Positions 34,077 to 42,707 of a stretch of 64,000 nt of DNA are shown in pieces. The DNA lies in contig JAEYRD010000098.1 in NCBI GenBank assembly GCA_023435725.1, forward strand, positions 3,625 through 67,624. Direction: 5' to 3'. How positions within the stretch are numbered: position 1 is the first letter of the stretch; the number at the start of each line of letters is the position of its first letter. The stretch is from Pseudomonadota bacterium. Lineage in GTDB: Bacteria; Pseudomonadota; Alphaproteobacteria; Rhizobiales; Xanthobacteraceae. The notes beneath the pieces were generated by a model. It ran no database searches. It worked only from the letters and a program-made list of their open reading frames with translations, and was not told the origin of the DNA. The position numbers and the translations under genes are program-made.

Positions 34077-34949
34077 ATGTTCAAGGAAAATCTTCTGGCC
34101 GGACGGCGCATTCTCGTGACCGGCGGCGGGACCGGGCTCGGCAAGTCGATGGCGGCGCGCTTCCTTCAACTCGGCGCCGAAGTGCACATCTGCGGCCGGC
34201 GCAAGATCGTGTGCGACGAGACCGCGACCGAGCTGATGGATCAATACGGCGGCCGCGTCACCAGCCACGGCGTCGACATCCGTAACTCGCTGGCGGTCGA
34301 GGAGATGGTCGAGAACATCTTCCGCGACGCGCCCCTCACCGATCTCATCAACAACGCCGCCGGCAATTTCATCTCGCGCACCGAAGAGCTCTCGCCGCGC
34401 GGCTTCGATGCCGTCGCCAACATCGTCATGCACGGCACGTTCTACGTGACGCATGCGGTCGGCAAGCGCTGGATCGCCGCGCGCCAGCCCGGCAATGTCG
34501 TCTCGATCACCGTGACCTGGGTGCGCAACGGCTCACCCTACGTGGTGCCGTCGGCGATGAGCAAGTCGGCGATCCACGCCATGACGATGTCGCTTGCCAC
34601 CGAATGGGGCAGGTACGGCATCCGCCTCAACACGATCGCGCCGGGCGAGATCCCGACCGAGGGCATGAGCAAGCGCATCAAGCCCGGTGACGAGGCCGGC
34701 GCGCGCACCAAGGCCATGAATCCGATGGGCCGCGTCGGCACCATGGAGGAGTTGCAGAACCTCGCGGTATTCCTGATCTCCGGCGGCTGCGACTGGATCA
34801 CCGGCGAGACCATCGCGATGGACGGCGCGCAGGCACTCGCCATGGGCGGCAATTTCTACCAGCTCCGCGACTGGAGCGACGACGACTGGAAAACCGCGCG
34901 CGAAAGCATCATGGCGCAGAACGAGAAGGACCGGGCCGCGCGGGGCTGA
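34077..34949 (+). CDS. Short-chain dehydrogenase resembling 2,4-dienoyl-CoA reductase
   Basis: Probable NADPH-dependent reductase for 2,4-dienoyl-CoA, made when unsaturated fatty acids are beta-oxidised; 290 residues. Cofactor loop TGGGTGLG, then NNAAGNFISRTEELS, which is characteristic of the dienoyl-CoA reductase branch. As in that branch, the usual YxxxK tyrosine is absent and the segment reads PSAMSKSAIHAM. ACGGAGGAAAC lies before the ATG. The C-terminal 30 residues (YQLRDWSDDDWKTARE) match long members of this group. Confidence 0.86.
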   Translation: MFKENLLAGRRILVTGGGTGLGKSMAARFLQLGAEVHICGRRKIVCDETATELMDQYGGRVTSHGVDIRNSLAVEEMVENIFRDAPLTDLINNAAGNFISRTEELSPRGFDAVANIVMHGTFYVTHAVGKRWIAARQPGNVVSITVTWVRNGSPYVVPSAMSKSAIHAMTMSLATEWGRYGIRLNTIAPGEIPTEGMSKRIKPGDEAGARTKAMNPMGRVGTMEELQNLAVFLISGGCDWITGETIAMDGAQALAMGGNFYQLRDWSDDDWKTARESIMAQNEKDRAARG

Positions 34950-35136
34950 TCCCGCGCCCCGGACGCAACTCAGCGCGCAGCCCTTACGCGTGGCGCGCTG
35001 AAGATGGGTGTTAACACGCTTATGGCGCTGCAGCGCGTTCAAGACACAAGACCGCGCTCTCCCCTCTGTCGTATTGTCTTTGCCCGCGGATGACGCCACA
35101 CTCCGCGGCATAAAAACGAAACGCCACGGGAGAAAC

Positions 35137-36717
35137 ATGTCCACCACACAGCCATTGGCGAATCTCGCCGACATGGTGCGCGAGCGCGCGAAGAGCCGCG
35201 GCAACGCCACCGCCTACGAGTTCGAGGGGCGCGTCACCAGCTTTGCCGAGTTCGACGCTAGGACCAACAAGGTCGCGAACGCGCTTGTCGCGATGGGCGT
35301 GAAGAAAGGCGACCGCATCGCCTATCTCGGCAAGAACAGCGATCTCTATTTCGAACTGCTGATGGGCGCGATGAAGGCCGGCGTGGTGATGGCGCCGGTG
35401 AACTGGCGGCTCGCGGGTCCCGAGGTCGCCTTCATCGTCGCTGACTGCAAGGCGCCGGTGCTGTTCGTCGGACCTGAGTTCATCGCGCAGGTTCGCCAGA
35501 TCAAGGACCAGCTTCCGGGTGTGCGCACGATCATCACCACCGAGGGCGGCGCGCCGGAATGGCAGGATTTTGCGGCCTGGCGCGACGCGCAGAGCGCCGA
35601 TGACCCGAAGGTGCCGATCGACACCAGGGACATCGCGATCCAGCTCTATACGTCAGGCACGACAGGCAAGCCAAAGGGCGCTATGCTGTCACACGCGAAC
35701 TTCCTGAACCTCGTGCAGACCGGCAATGCCGAGGACAAGCCGGAATGGAACCGGTGGTCGACCAGTGACGTGTCGCTGGTGGCGATGCCGATCTTCCACA
35801 TCGGCGGCTCGGGCTGGGGCGTGATGGGGCTCTACCACGGCGCGCGCGGGGTGATCGCACGCGAGTTCGATCCGACCAAGGTGCTCGACTTCTTTGAGCG
35901 GTCGGGCATCACGAAACTCTTCATGGTGCCGGCGGCGATGCAGTTCGTGGTGCGCCAGCCGCGCGCCAAGACGGTCGATTTCTCACGTCTGAAATACATG
36001 CTCTACGGCGCCTCGCCGATTCCGGCGGCGCTGCTGAAGGAGTGCATCGAGGTCTTCAAATGCGGTTTCGTGCAGATGTACGGCATGACCGAGACGACAG
36101 GTACCATCGTCGCGCTGCCGCCGGAGGACCACGTCGAGGGTCTCGAGCGAATGCGCTCGGCCGGCAAGGCGCTGCCGGGCGTGGAGATCGCAATCCTCGA
36201 CGTTGACGGCAAGCAGCTGCCGCCGCGCCAGGTCGGCGAGATCGCGACGCGCTCGGGCTCCAACATGGCCGGCTATTGGAATTTGCCGGAGGCGACCGCC
36301 TCGACGCTTCGCAGCGACGGCTGGTTGCGCACCGGCGACGCCGGCTACATGGACGAGGACGGCTACCTCTACATCCACGACCGCATCAAGGACATGATCA
36401 TCTCCGGTGGCGAGAACATCTATCCCGCCGAAGTCGAGAGCGCGCTGTGCGATCATCCTGACATTGCGGAAGCTGCTGTCATCGGTATCCCCGATGAAAA
36501 ATGGGGCGAAGCGGTGAAAGCCGTCGTGGTGATGAAACCCGGCAAGACGGCGACCGCCACCGACATCATCAACTTCACCCGCGAACGCATCGCCGGTTAC
36601 AAGACGCCGAAGAGCGTGGAGTTCATCCCCGCGCTGCCGCGCAACCCCTCGGGCAAGATCCTGCGGCGGCAGTTGCGCGAGCCCTATTGGGCGGGGAAGG
36701 ATAGAAGGGTGAACTGA
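35137..36717 (+). CDS. Fatty-acid/acyl-CoA synthetase (AMP-binding family), second copy
   Basis: Acid-CoA ligase of 526 residues. Phosphate loop YTSGTTGKPKGAM, QMYGMTETTG, the hinge region GYMDEDGYLYIHDRIKDMIISGGENIYP and the catalytic lysine in NPSGKILRRQL are intact. The ATG of MSTTQPLANL has GGGAGAAAC upstream. It belongs to the FadD3-like long/medium-chain group by overall pattern, but the substrate is unknown. It follows the dienoyl-CoA reductase-like gene and is convergent with an acyl-CoA dehydrogenase. Confidence 0.9.
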   Translation: MSTTQPLANLADMVRERAKSRGNATAYEFEGRVTSFAEFDARTNKVANALVAMGVKKGDRIAYLGKNSDLYFELLMGAMKAGVVMAPVNWRLAGPEVAFIVADCKAPVLFVGPEFIAQVRQIKDQLPGVRTIITTEGGAPEWQDFAAWRDAQSADDPKVPIDTRDIAIQLYTSGTTGKPKGAMLSHANFLNLVQTGNAEDKPEWNRWSTSDVSLVAMPIFHIGGSGWGVMGLYHGARGVIAREFDPTKVLDFFERSGITKLFMVPAAMQFVVRQPRAKTVDFSRLKYMLYGASPIPAALLKECIEVFKCGFVQMYGMTETTGTIVALPPEDHVEGLERMRSAGKALPGVEIAILDVDGKQLPPRQVGEIATRSGSNMAGYWNLPEATASTLRSDGWLRTGDAGYMDEDGYLYIHDRIKDMIISGGENIYPAEVESALCDHPDIAEAAVIGIPDEKWGEAVKAVVVMKPGKTATATDIINFTRERIAGYKTPKSVEFIPALPRNPSGKILRRQLREPYWAGKDRRVN

Positions 36718-36718
36718 T

Positions 36719-36806
36719 CGTCATTGCGAGAAGCGATACGACGAAGCAATCCAGAGTCCCTCCACGGCGACATATATCTGGATTACCTCGCTCCGCTCGC
36801 AATGAC
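36719..36806. repeat. Palindromic repeat family B, copy 1 of a pair
   Basis: CGTCATTGCGAG at the left, CTCGCAATGAC at the right, with arms GAAGCAATCCAGA and TCTGGATTACCTC. It begins within two bases of the synthetase stop codon, in the gap between convergent genes. Confidence 0.85.
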
Positions 36807-36837
36807 TGTGTTGAGGCAGATGCCTGCCTCACTCCTT

Positions 36838-36915
36838 CGTCATTGCGAGGAGCTCTTGCGACGAAGCAATCCAGGAGTGTTCCGCGGAACGATTTGGATT
36901 GCTTCGCTTGGTTCG
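36838..36915. repeat. Palindromic repeat family B, copy 2 of a pair, right end decayed
   Basis: CGTCATTGCGAGGAG at the left with arms GAAGCAATCCAG and TTTGGATTGCTTC. The right terminal arm has decayed as it reaches the acyl-CoA dehydrogenase stop. Confidence 0.75.
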
Positions 36916-36924
36916 CGACGACGG

Positions 36925-38199
36925 CTAATGCTTCCCCGGCCCCATATAGCCGAACAGGAACCCGGCCACCTTGCGCATTTGGATCTCTTCGCTGCCCTCG
37001 GTGATGCGATAGCGGCGGTGGTGGCGGTAGATGTGCTCGAACGCCTTGTGGCGCGAGTAGCCCATGCCGCCATGGACCTGCATGGCGCGGTCGGCGGCTT
37101 CGCAGCAAAGTCGGTTTGCCCAGTAGTTGCACATGGAGACGCGGTCGGAGAGCGTACGCTCGATCTGCTCCTCGTTGAGCTGGTCCATCTCCCAGGCGGT
37201 CTTGCGGATCAACAGGCGCAGCATCTCGGCTTGCGTGGCGAGCTCGACCAGCGGGAACTGGATCGCCTGATTCTCGGCGAGCGCCTTGCCGAACGGCTTG
37301 CGCTCACGCGCGTATTTGACGCTCTCGTTGATACAGTAGACGGCAGCGCCCAGCGAGCTCGCCGCCTGGCGGATACGGTTCTGGTGCACGAAGCATTGCG
37401 CCAGCGACAGGCCGCGGCCGACCTCGCCGAACTGGGCGTCCTCCGGCACGAACACGTCGGTGAAGCTGACACGCGGATGGTCGGTCGGCATGTTGAACGT
37501 CCACATGTATTCCTCGACCTTCACGCCGAGGCTCTTCGCCGGCACCAGAAAGCAGGTGATGCCGCGGGCATCGCCGTCATTGCCGCTAGTGCGCGCGAAC
37601 AGGGCGCAATGCGTGGCGACGTGCATGCCCGTCGTCCACATCTTTTCGCCGTTGATGATCCAGCCCTTGACGTTGTCACGGGTCGCGGGCACCGCGCGTG
37701 TCTCCATGTGGGTGGCGTCCGAACCATGATGCGGCTCGGTGAGGCCAAACGTGATGCGGTACTTGCCCTTGATAGAGCCGCCGATCATCGCCTTCTGGTC
37801 GTCACGGCCGTAGCGGTCGAGCATGGTGACGACCGGGAAATTGCCGACGATGGAGTGCTCGTTCTGCAGGTCGTTGTGCAGCCCGAGCCCCTTGGCGGCA
37901 AAATGCTCGCGGATCACCGCCATCCACAAATTGGAGCCGGACTTGCCGCCATATTGCTTCGGCACCGCGAAACGCAGATGGCCGGCGGTATCAGCGAGGT
38001 CCTTCGCCTTGCGCAGCAGCGTTTCCCATTCATGGCGCGGCAGGCCACCGTTCTCGAAATCCGTGCGCGCCCATTCGCGGCGATGGTCGAAGAATCGAAT
38101 GTTGTCGTCGGCCTGTTCGAGCGGCTTGATCTCGCGTTCGATGAAACGGTCGAGCTCTCCGAGATAGGCGACGAGATCGGCAGGCAATGAGAAATCCAC
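36925..38199 (-). CDS. Acyl-CoA dehydrogenase
   Basis: Flavoenzyme oxidising acyl-CoA to enoyl-CoA; 424 residues in three domains. Flavin/substrate motifs ITFGLTEPHHGSDA and WTTGMHVATH, and the C-terminal RYRITEGSEEIQMRKVAG, in which a glutamate is the likely catalytic base, are present. It is slightly longer at the N-terminus than short-chain members, with an arginine-rich FFDHRREWARTDFENGG segment. Translation starts at GTG, with GGGAGAG upstream. It is divergent from crotonase 3 across a promoter region containing a 14-bp tandem array. Confidence 0.9.
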   Translation of the reverse strand: MDFSLPADLVAYLGELDRFIEREIKPLEQADDNIRFFDHRREWARTDFENGGLPRHEWETLLRKAKDLADTAGHLRFAVPKQYGGKSGSNLWMAVIREHFAAKGLGLHNDLQNEHSIVGNFPVVTMLDRYGRDDQKAMIGGSIKGKYRITFGLTEPHHGSDATHMETRAVPATRDNVKGWIINGEKMWTTGMHVATHCALFARTSGNDGDARGITCFLVPAKSLGVKVEEYMWTFNMPTDHPRVSFTDVFVPEDAQFGEVGRGLSLAQCFVHQNRIRQAASSLGAAVYCINESVKYARERKPFGKALAENQAIQFPLVELATQAEMLRLLIRKTAWEMDQLNEEQIERTLSDRVSMCNYWANRLCCEAADRAMQVHGGMGYSRHKAFEHIYRHHRRYRITEGSEEIQMRKVAGFLFGYMGPGKH

Positions 38200-38284
38200 G
38201 GTTCTCTCCCGGATTAATTTTCGTTTTGCGTTAAGGCGCTATGCGCGTTTTTGCTTCGATCGATTAAGGTGAGAAGAGCGCGCG

Positions 38285-38340
38285 CAAGTCAAGCAGCCCA
38301 AGTCAAGCAATCCTGGTCAAGCAATCCAAGTCAAGCAGAG
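38285..38340. repeat. Four tandem 14-bp repeats in a divergent promoter region
   Basis: Units CAAGTCAAGCAGCC, CAAGTCAAGCAATC, CTGGTCAAGCAATC and CAAGTCAAGCAGAG follow each other without gaps. The core GTCAAGCA is invariant. They lie in the 250-bp gap between the divergent acyl-CoA dehydrogenase and crotonase 3 genes, where an iteron-like regulator site or a simple slippage minisatellite are both possible. Confidence 0.8.
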
Positions 38341-38449
38341 CGAGGCGTGTGAGAGGCGCAAGGCGCATTGCGCAATTCGATGGTGTTGCAGCGCTGACGC
38401 GCGGTAGTATGACGCCAATATTCCCTCACAAGAAAATGCGGAGCGAGCG

Positions 38450-39229
38450 ATGGAGCTGAAATTCTCAAAGGTGGAACGCAAGGGGCCGATTACGATCATC
38501 ACGCTGTCGCGCCCCGAGGTCTACAACGCGCTGCACACCGACGCGCATTTCGAGCTCAACAAGGTGTTTGACGATTTTTCGGCCGATCCCGAACAATGGG
38601 TCGCGATCGTCACCGGCGCGGGCGACAAGGCATTCTGCGCCGGCAACGATCTGAAATGGCAGGCGGCCGGCGGCAAGCGCGGCTGGGACAAGCGCGGCTT
38701 CGCCGGCCTCACCTCGCGCTTCGACTGCGACAAGCCGATCATCGCCGCGGTCAACGGCGTCGCCATGGGCGGCGGCTTCGAGATCGCGCTGGCCTGCGAC
38801 CTGATCATCGCATCGGAGAACGCGACCTTCGCCCTGCCCGAGCCCCGCGTCGGCCTTGCCGCCCTCGCCGGCGGACTGCACCGGCTGCCGCGCCAGATCG
38901 GCCTCAAGCGCGCCATGGGCATGATCCTCACCGCGCGCCATGTCAGCGCCAAGGAGGGACATGAGCTCGGCTTCGTCAACGAGGTGGTGCCGCAGGGCGA
39001 GGCGCTGTCGGGCGCGCTACGCTGGGCGGAGATGATTACCAAGAACTCGCCGATGTCGATCCGGGCTTCGAAGCAGACCATCCAGAAGGGACTGGCCGTC
39101 TCGCTGGAGCAGGCGATCGAGGAGCAGCGAGAGTACCCGGCGGTGAAGGCGATGGTGGCCTCGCAGGACTATATCGAGGGCCCGAAGGCGTTTTCGGAGA
39201 AGCGTCCGCCGAATTGGCAGGGGAAGTAG
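38450..39229 (+). CDS. Enoyl-CoA hydratase (crotonase 3), canonical active site
   Basis: Hydrates enoyl-CoA to 3-hydroxyacyl-CoA; 259 residues. Of the four crotonases in this window, only this one keeps both hydratase glutamates: GGGFEIALACD and ALPEPRVGL. The oxyanion loop is AFCAGNDLKWQ. It resembles the CaiD/carnitinyl-CoA dehydratase branch. CGGAGC stands before the ATG. Divergent partner of the acyl-CoA dehydrogenase, which would supply its substrate. Confidence 0.9.
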   Translation: MELKFSKVERKGPITIITLSRPEVYNALHTDAHFELNKVFDDFSADPEQWVAIVTGAGDKAFCAGNDLKWQAAGGKRGWDKRGFAGLTSRFDCDKPIIAAVNGVAMGGGFEIALACDLIIASENATFALPEPRVGLAALAGGLHRLPRQIGLKRAMGMILTARHVSAKEGHELGFVNEVVPQGEALSGALRWAEMITKNSPMSIRASKQTIQKGLAVSLEQAIEEQREYPAVKAMVASQDYIEGPKAFSEKRPPNWQGK

Positions 39230-39245
39230 CTCGTATCTCTCCGTT

Positions 39246-39354
39246 CGCCATTCCGGGGCGCGCCCGCTTGGGCGCGAGCCCGGAATCCATCGGGCGGCAG
39301 AGTTAGTGGATGAATGGATTCCGGGCTCGTCGCTACGCGACGCCCCGGAATGAC
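39246..39354. repeat. Palindromic repeat family A
   Basis: GCCATTCCGGGGCGCG at the left and CGACGCCCCGGAATGACG at the right; inner arms GGAATCCAT and ATGGATTCC. Lies between the convergent crotonase 3 and DUF6285 genes, beside a family B copy. Confidence 0.85.
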
Positions 39355-39385
39355 GGTGGAGAGAGGTGCGCTCCTGCCTCAACAC

Positions 39386-39471
39386 CGTCATTGCGAGCGA
39401 AGCGACGCAATCCAGACTGCCACCACGGAAATGCGCTGGATTGCTTCGTCGCTGCGCTCCTCGAAATGACG
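39386..39471. repeat. Palindromic repeat family B
   Basis: CGTCATTGCGAGCGAAGCGA at the left and CGCTCCTCGAAATGACG at the right, with arms CAATCCAG and CTGGATTG. Only about 30 bp from the family A copy. Confidence 0.85.
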
Positions 39472-39486
39472 GGGATGTGCCGCCAC

Positions 39487-39864
39487 CTACCCGCCGCGCG
39501 ACAGCTCGCGCTTGTACGATGCGTAGTTCGGCTGATCGACGGCGAGCTTGTCCATCGTGGTCTTCCAGAGATGCTCGGCGAGGCCCGGCGTTGCCAGGTC
39601 GAGCTCGCCGCCGGCGATGCGCTCGGCGAGCGCGCGGTTGAGATCGGTGACCGAGCCGTCCATGCCGAGCAGTGCGTGCAGGCGCTCGACCTCCTTCGCG
39701 TCGCTCCCCTCCTCCTGCGTCAGCTGCCGCGTGACGAGGTCGAGGATGTTGACGGCTACGCGCAGCTTGAAGGCTTGGTGGCCGGAGATCAGCGGCGTGA
39801 TGTCGTTGCGGAGGAAATCGGCGACCGCCTTGGTCAGCTCGATCGGTGTCGGTTCGTCCTGCAT
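39487..39864 (-). CDS. DUF6285 domain protein
   Basis: A 125-residue, mostly helical protein of unknown function that I recognise as DUF6285. Features are PTPIELTKAVADFLRNDI, FKLRVAVNILDLVTRQL and a C-terminal AEHLWKTTMDKLAVDQPNY. The ATG of MQDEPTPI is two bases after the stop of the APH-like kinase, whose end (GGGAG) provides the ribosome site. It is the last gene of crotonase 4 - kinase - DUF6285. From memory, this family commonly accompanies APH-like kinases and acyl-CoA dehydrogenases, so it may be an accessory subunit. Confidence 0.8.
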   Translation of the reverse strand: MQDEPTPIELTKAVADFLRNDITPLISGHQAFKLRVAVNILDLVTRQLTQEEGSDAKEVERLHALLGMDGSVTDLNRALAERIAGGELDLATPGLAEHLWKTTMDKLAVDQPNYASYKRELSRGG

Positions 39865-39866
39865 GG

Positions 39867-40853
39867 TCAACTCCCGCGCGGCGCCAGCAGCCGCAAGAGA
39901 TCGATCTCGGTCTCGGAGGCGCGGCGGCCAATCATCGCGCGCTCCATCGAATGATCCGGCCCCTCGCGAAACCGCTGCATCATGCCGCCGCACATGATCC
40001 CCCAGCGCAGCGTGCCCATCACTTCCCAGAATTTGACGCGCGCCGGATCGACCTTGCGGCCGGCGGCCTCATAGCCCGCGAACAGCTCCTCGCGCGTACC
40101 AAAACCGCCGACAGGCTTGTCGATTTCGCCGAAGCGCCAGGAGTTGACGCAGACCCAGCCGAGATCCTCCATTGGATCGCCGAGATGGGCGAGCTCCCAG
40201 TCGAGCACGGCGCGGACGCCGTCGGCGCCGATGATGAGGTTGCCGTTGCGGAAATCGCCATGCACCAGCGTCTCCTCGGCCGACGGACCGGGATCGTGAT
40301 CGCGCAGCCAGCGCAGCGCCAGCTCGAACACGGGCTTTGGCCAGTTCAGGCTGCGATAGTCACACTCGAACTCGCCGATCTCCTTGGCCGCCGTCATGCG
40401 GCGCAACGCGGGCAGCTTGTCCAGCGGCAGCCTGTGCAGGCCTGCAAGCACGCCGCCGATCTGCCGCGCGAGATGCGGCCGCGCCGCCGCGAACTCGTCA
40501 TCCCGCAGGATCTTGCGGGCGATGGTCTCGCCCTCGACCCGCTGCATGATGAAGCCGGTGCCGAGATCCTCGTCAGCCGTCAACACATGCATCACCCGCG
40601 GCGACGGTACGCCGGCCTCGAAGGCGAGCTGCATGAGTTGTGCTTCAGCCGCAAGACCCGCTGCGCGGCTCGGGGCCGCGCCGTAGCCCTTCGGCGAACG
40701 GCGCAGGATCGCGCCGATCGGTCCATCGGGATGCACAATGTCGAAACGCCAGGTCTCCTGACTGGCGCCGCCGGACAGCTTTGCCGCCCCGGTGACGCCG
40801 GTCGCCCCCTTGCACCAGCGCGCAACGCTGCGCGAAAGCTCCGCCGCGATCAT
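39867..40853 (-). CDS. APH-family kinase related to the ACAD10/ACAD11 kinase domain
   Basis: Aminoglycoside-phosphotransferase-fold kinase, 328 residues. The catalytic loop is LVHGDFRNGNLI and the metal site VLDWELAHLGDPMEDLGW, both near-diagnostic of the group that includes the N-terminal domain of animal ACAD10/11. GGASQETWRFD near the N-terminus is the nucleotide loop. In animals this domain phosphorylates 4-hydroxyacyl-CoA before elimination by the dehydrogenase domain; that role here is inference. The start overlaps the crotonase 4 stop by four bases (ATGA). Drug resistance is unlikely given the setting. Confidence 0.88.
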   Translation of the reverse strand: MIAAELSRSVARWCKGATGVTGAAKLSGGASQETWRFDIVHPDGPIGAILRRSPKGYGAAPSRAAGLAAEAQLMQLAFEAGVPSPRVMHVLTADEDLGTGFIMQRVEGETIARKILRDDEFAAARPHLARQIGGVLAGLHRLPLDKLPALRRMTAAKEIGEFECDYRSLNWPKPVFELALRWLRDHDPGPSAEETLVHGDFRNGNLIIGADGVRAVLDWELAHLGDPMEDLGWVCVNSWRFGEIDKPVGGFGTREELFAGYEAAGRKVDPARVKFWEVMGTLRWGIMCGGMMQRFREGPDHSMERAMIGRRASETEIDLLRLLAPRGS

Positions 40854-41638
40854 TTGCCTTTGAACTGCGCCGGGCGCTTCTCCAGGAACGCGCCGACGCC
40901 TTCACGGAAGTCATGCGTGTCGCCGGCGCGGAGCTGGCACTGGAATTCGAGATTGAGCTGATCCTCGAAGGAGTTTTCCGGGCTGTCCCAATAGAGCTTG
41001 CGGATCAACGAAAGCGCGACCGTCGGGCCGCTGGCGAGGTCACGCGCGAGCTTCATTGCCTCCTCCATCAGCACGCCGTCGTCATAGACGCGGTTGATGA
41101 GGCCCCATTCCAGCGCCTTCTCGGCCGGCAGGCGCTCGCCCATCAGCGACAATTCGACCGAACGCGCCTTGCCGATCAGGCGCGGCAGCAGCCAGGTCGA
41201 GCCGCAATCCGGCACGAGACCGATGCGACGGAAGGCCTGCAGGAAATAGGACGAGCGGGCACACAGGATCATGTCGCCAAGCAGCGCGAAGCTCATGCCG
41301 GCCCCGGCAGCCGGACCGTTGACCGCGGTGACGATCGGGCAATGCAGGTTGCGGATGCGGCGCAGGAACGGGTGAAAGCCGGTCTCGAGCGTCACGCCGG
41401 CCTTGGTCTTCTTCGACTGGTTGTTGCGGCCCTGGAGATTCGCACCGGTGCAGAACGCCCGCCCCGCGCCGGTCAGCACGACGCAGCGCACCTCGTCCTT
41501 CTTCTCCTCGATCGCGTCGAGCGCGTCGGAGAGGCCGCCCAGCATGTCCACGGAGACAGCGTTCATCACCTCCTGATGGTCGAGCCTGAGGATCGCGACC
41601 GAACCATCGAAATCGAGCGTGACGTGTTTGAACTGCAT
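40850..41638 (-). CDS. Enoyl-CoA hydratase/isomerase-family protein (crotonase 4), PaaG-like
   Basis: Crotonase-fold protein, 262 residues, first gene of a unit with the APH-like kinase and DUF6285. The hydratase glutamates are absent (AAGAGMSFALLGD, YFLQAFRRIG), but LVPDCGSTWLLPRLIG carries the aspartate typical of PaaG-like delta-isomerases. A double-bond-shifting isomerase is therefore more likely than a hydratase. The ATG of MQFKHVTL was chosen; upstream codons do not fit the family. Divergent from a short-chain dehydrogenase. Confidence 0.88.
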   Translation of the reverse strand: MQFKHVTLDFDGSVAILRLDHQEVMNAVSVDMLGGLSDALDAIEEKKDEVRCVVLTGAGRAFCTGANLQGRNNQSKKTKAGVTLETGFHPFLRRIRNLHCPIVTAVNGPAAGAGMSFALLGDMILCARSSYFLQAFRRIGLVPDCGSTWLLPRLIGKARSVELSLMGERLPAEKALEWGLINRVYDDGVLMEEAMKLARDLASGPTVALSLIRKLYWDSPENSFEDQLNLEFQCQLRAGDTHDFREGVGAFLEKRPAQFKGK

Positions 41639-41817
41639 GGTTTCCTCGTCAGTTGCCGCCCGCGATGTTTCGCAGGCCGGAATTACTTTTGCCGGGGCGC
41701 ATATTTGATTTTTGTCGCGGCCTTGTCCATGGTGCTCCGAACATACCTTGTCGTCATATCGCACAATCTTGCGCGCACAGGCTGGCGTGGTTGTGCGCCA
41801 AAAACAGGAAACGCTCC

Positions 41818-42597
41818 ATGAACATCTTCGACCTGACCGGCCGCGTGGCCGTGATCACCGGCGGCAACGGCGGCATCGGGCTTGGCATCGCGCAGGCGCT
41901 TGCCGGCCAAGGCTGCAACGTCTCGATCTGGGGCCGCAATGCTGACAAGAACAAGAGCGCTGCCGCGAGCATGGCGGACTTCCCCGGCAAGGTCGATACC
42001 CGCGTCTGCGACGTCACCGACCCGGCCTCGGTCAATGCCGCGATGAAGGCCACGCTCGATACGTTCGGCCGCGTCGACGGCTGCTTTGCCAATGCCGGCA
42101 TCGGCGGCGGCGGCCGGCGCTCCTTCATCGAGCGCACCGAGGAGGAATGGCGCACGATGTTCGCGACCAATCTCGACGGCGTGTTCCACGCATTCCAGGC
42201 GGCCGCTAAGCACATGACCGAGCGCGCCAATACCGGCGATCCCTTCGGCCGGCTGGTCGCGACCTCGAGCCTCGCCTCGATTTTCGGCACCGCGCGTAAC
42301 GAGCATTATGCAGCGACCAAGGCCGCCATCAACGCGCTGGTTCGCGCGCTCGGCGTCGAGCTGGCGCGCCATGGCGTCACCGCGAATGCGATCCTGCCCG
42401 GATGGATCAAGAGCGACATGACCGCCGGCATCATGGCTAATGAAAAATTCGTCGCGAACGTGATGCCGCGCATTCCGATGCGGCGCTTCGGCGAGGCCAG
42501 CGATTTCGGCGGCATCGCGGTCTACCTGATGAGCAAGGCGTCGTCCTATCACACGGCGGACACGTTCGTGATCGACGGCGGCTATACTGCGTTTTGA
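41818..42597 (+). CDS. Short-chain dehydrogenase/reductase
   Basis: Classical SDR of 259 residues. TGGNGGIGLG cofactor loop, CFANAGIGGGG in place of the usual NNAG, ATSSLASIFG with the catalytic serine, YAATK with tyrosine and lysine, and the C-terminal DTFVIDGGYTAF end are present. The ATG of MNIFDLTGR has CAGGAA upstream. It may reduce or oxidise a hydroxyacyl intermediate handled by the neighbouring kinase/crotonase unit. Confidence 0.88.
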   Translation: MNIFDLTGRVAVITGGNGGIGLGIAQALAGQGCNVSIWGRNADKNKSAAASMADFPGKVDTRVCDVTDPASVNAAMKATLDTFGRVDGCFANAGIGGGGRRSFIERTEEEWRTMFATNLDGVFHAFQAAAKHMTERANTGDPFGRLVATSSLASIFGTARNEHYAATKAAINALVRALGVELARHGVTANAILPGWIKSDMTAGIMANEKFVANVMPRIPMRRFGEASDFGGIAVYLMSKASSYHTADTFVIDGGYTAF

Positions 42598-42609
42598 TTT
42601 CCTGAGCAC

Positions 42610-42688
42610 GTAACCCGGATGAAGCGCAGCACGATCCGGGACTGCCAAAACAACAAACCCGGATTTCGCTGCGCTCCATCCGGGCTAC
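42610..42688. repeat. Palindromic repeat family D
   Basis: GTAACCCGGATGAAGCGCAGC at its left end is the decayed partner of CGCTGCGCTCCATCCGGGCTAC at its right; inner GATCCGGG. It lies between the dehydrogenase and VOC genes and abuts the VOC ribosome site. Confidence 0.8.
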
Positions 42689-42707
42689 AAACTCCAAGGA
42701 GGGGCAC

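Noticed and set aside
38285..38340. CRISPR-like array
   Set aside because: The 14-bp units are contiguous with no spacers and there are no cas genes. It is a tandem repeat.
39867..40853. Antibiotic-resistance aminoglycoside phosphotransferase
   Set aside because: The fold is shared, but the LDWELAHLGDP pattern and the acyl-CoA setting fit the ACAD10/11 kinase group instead.
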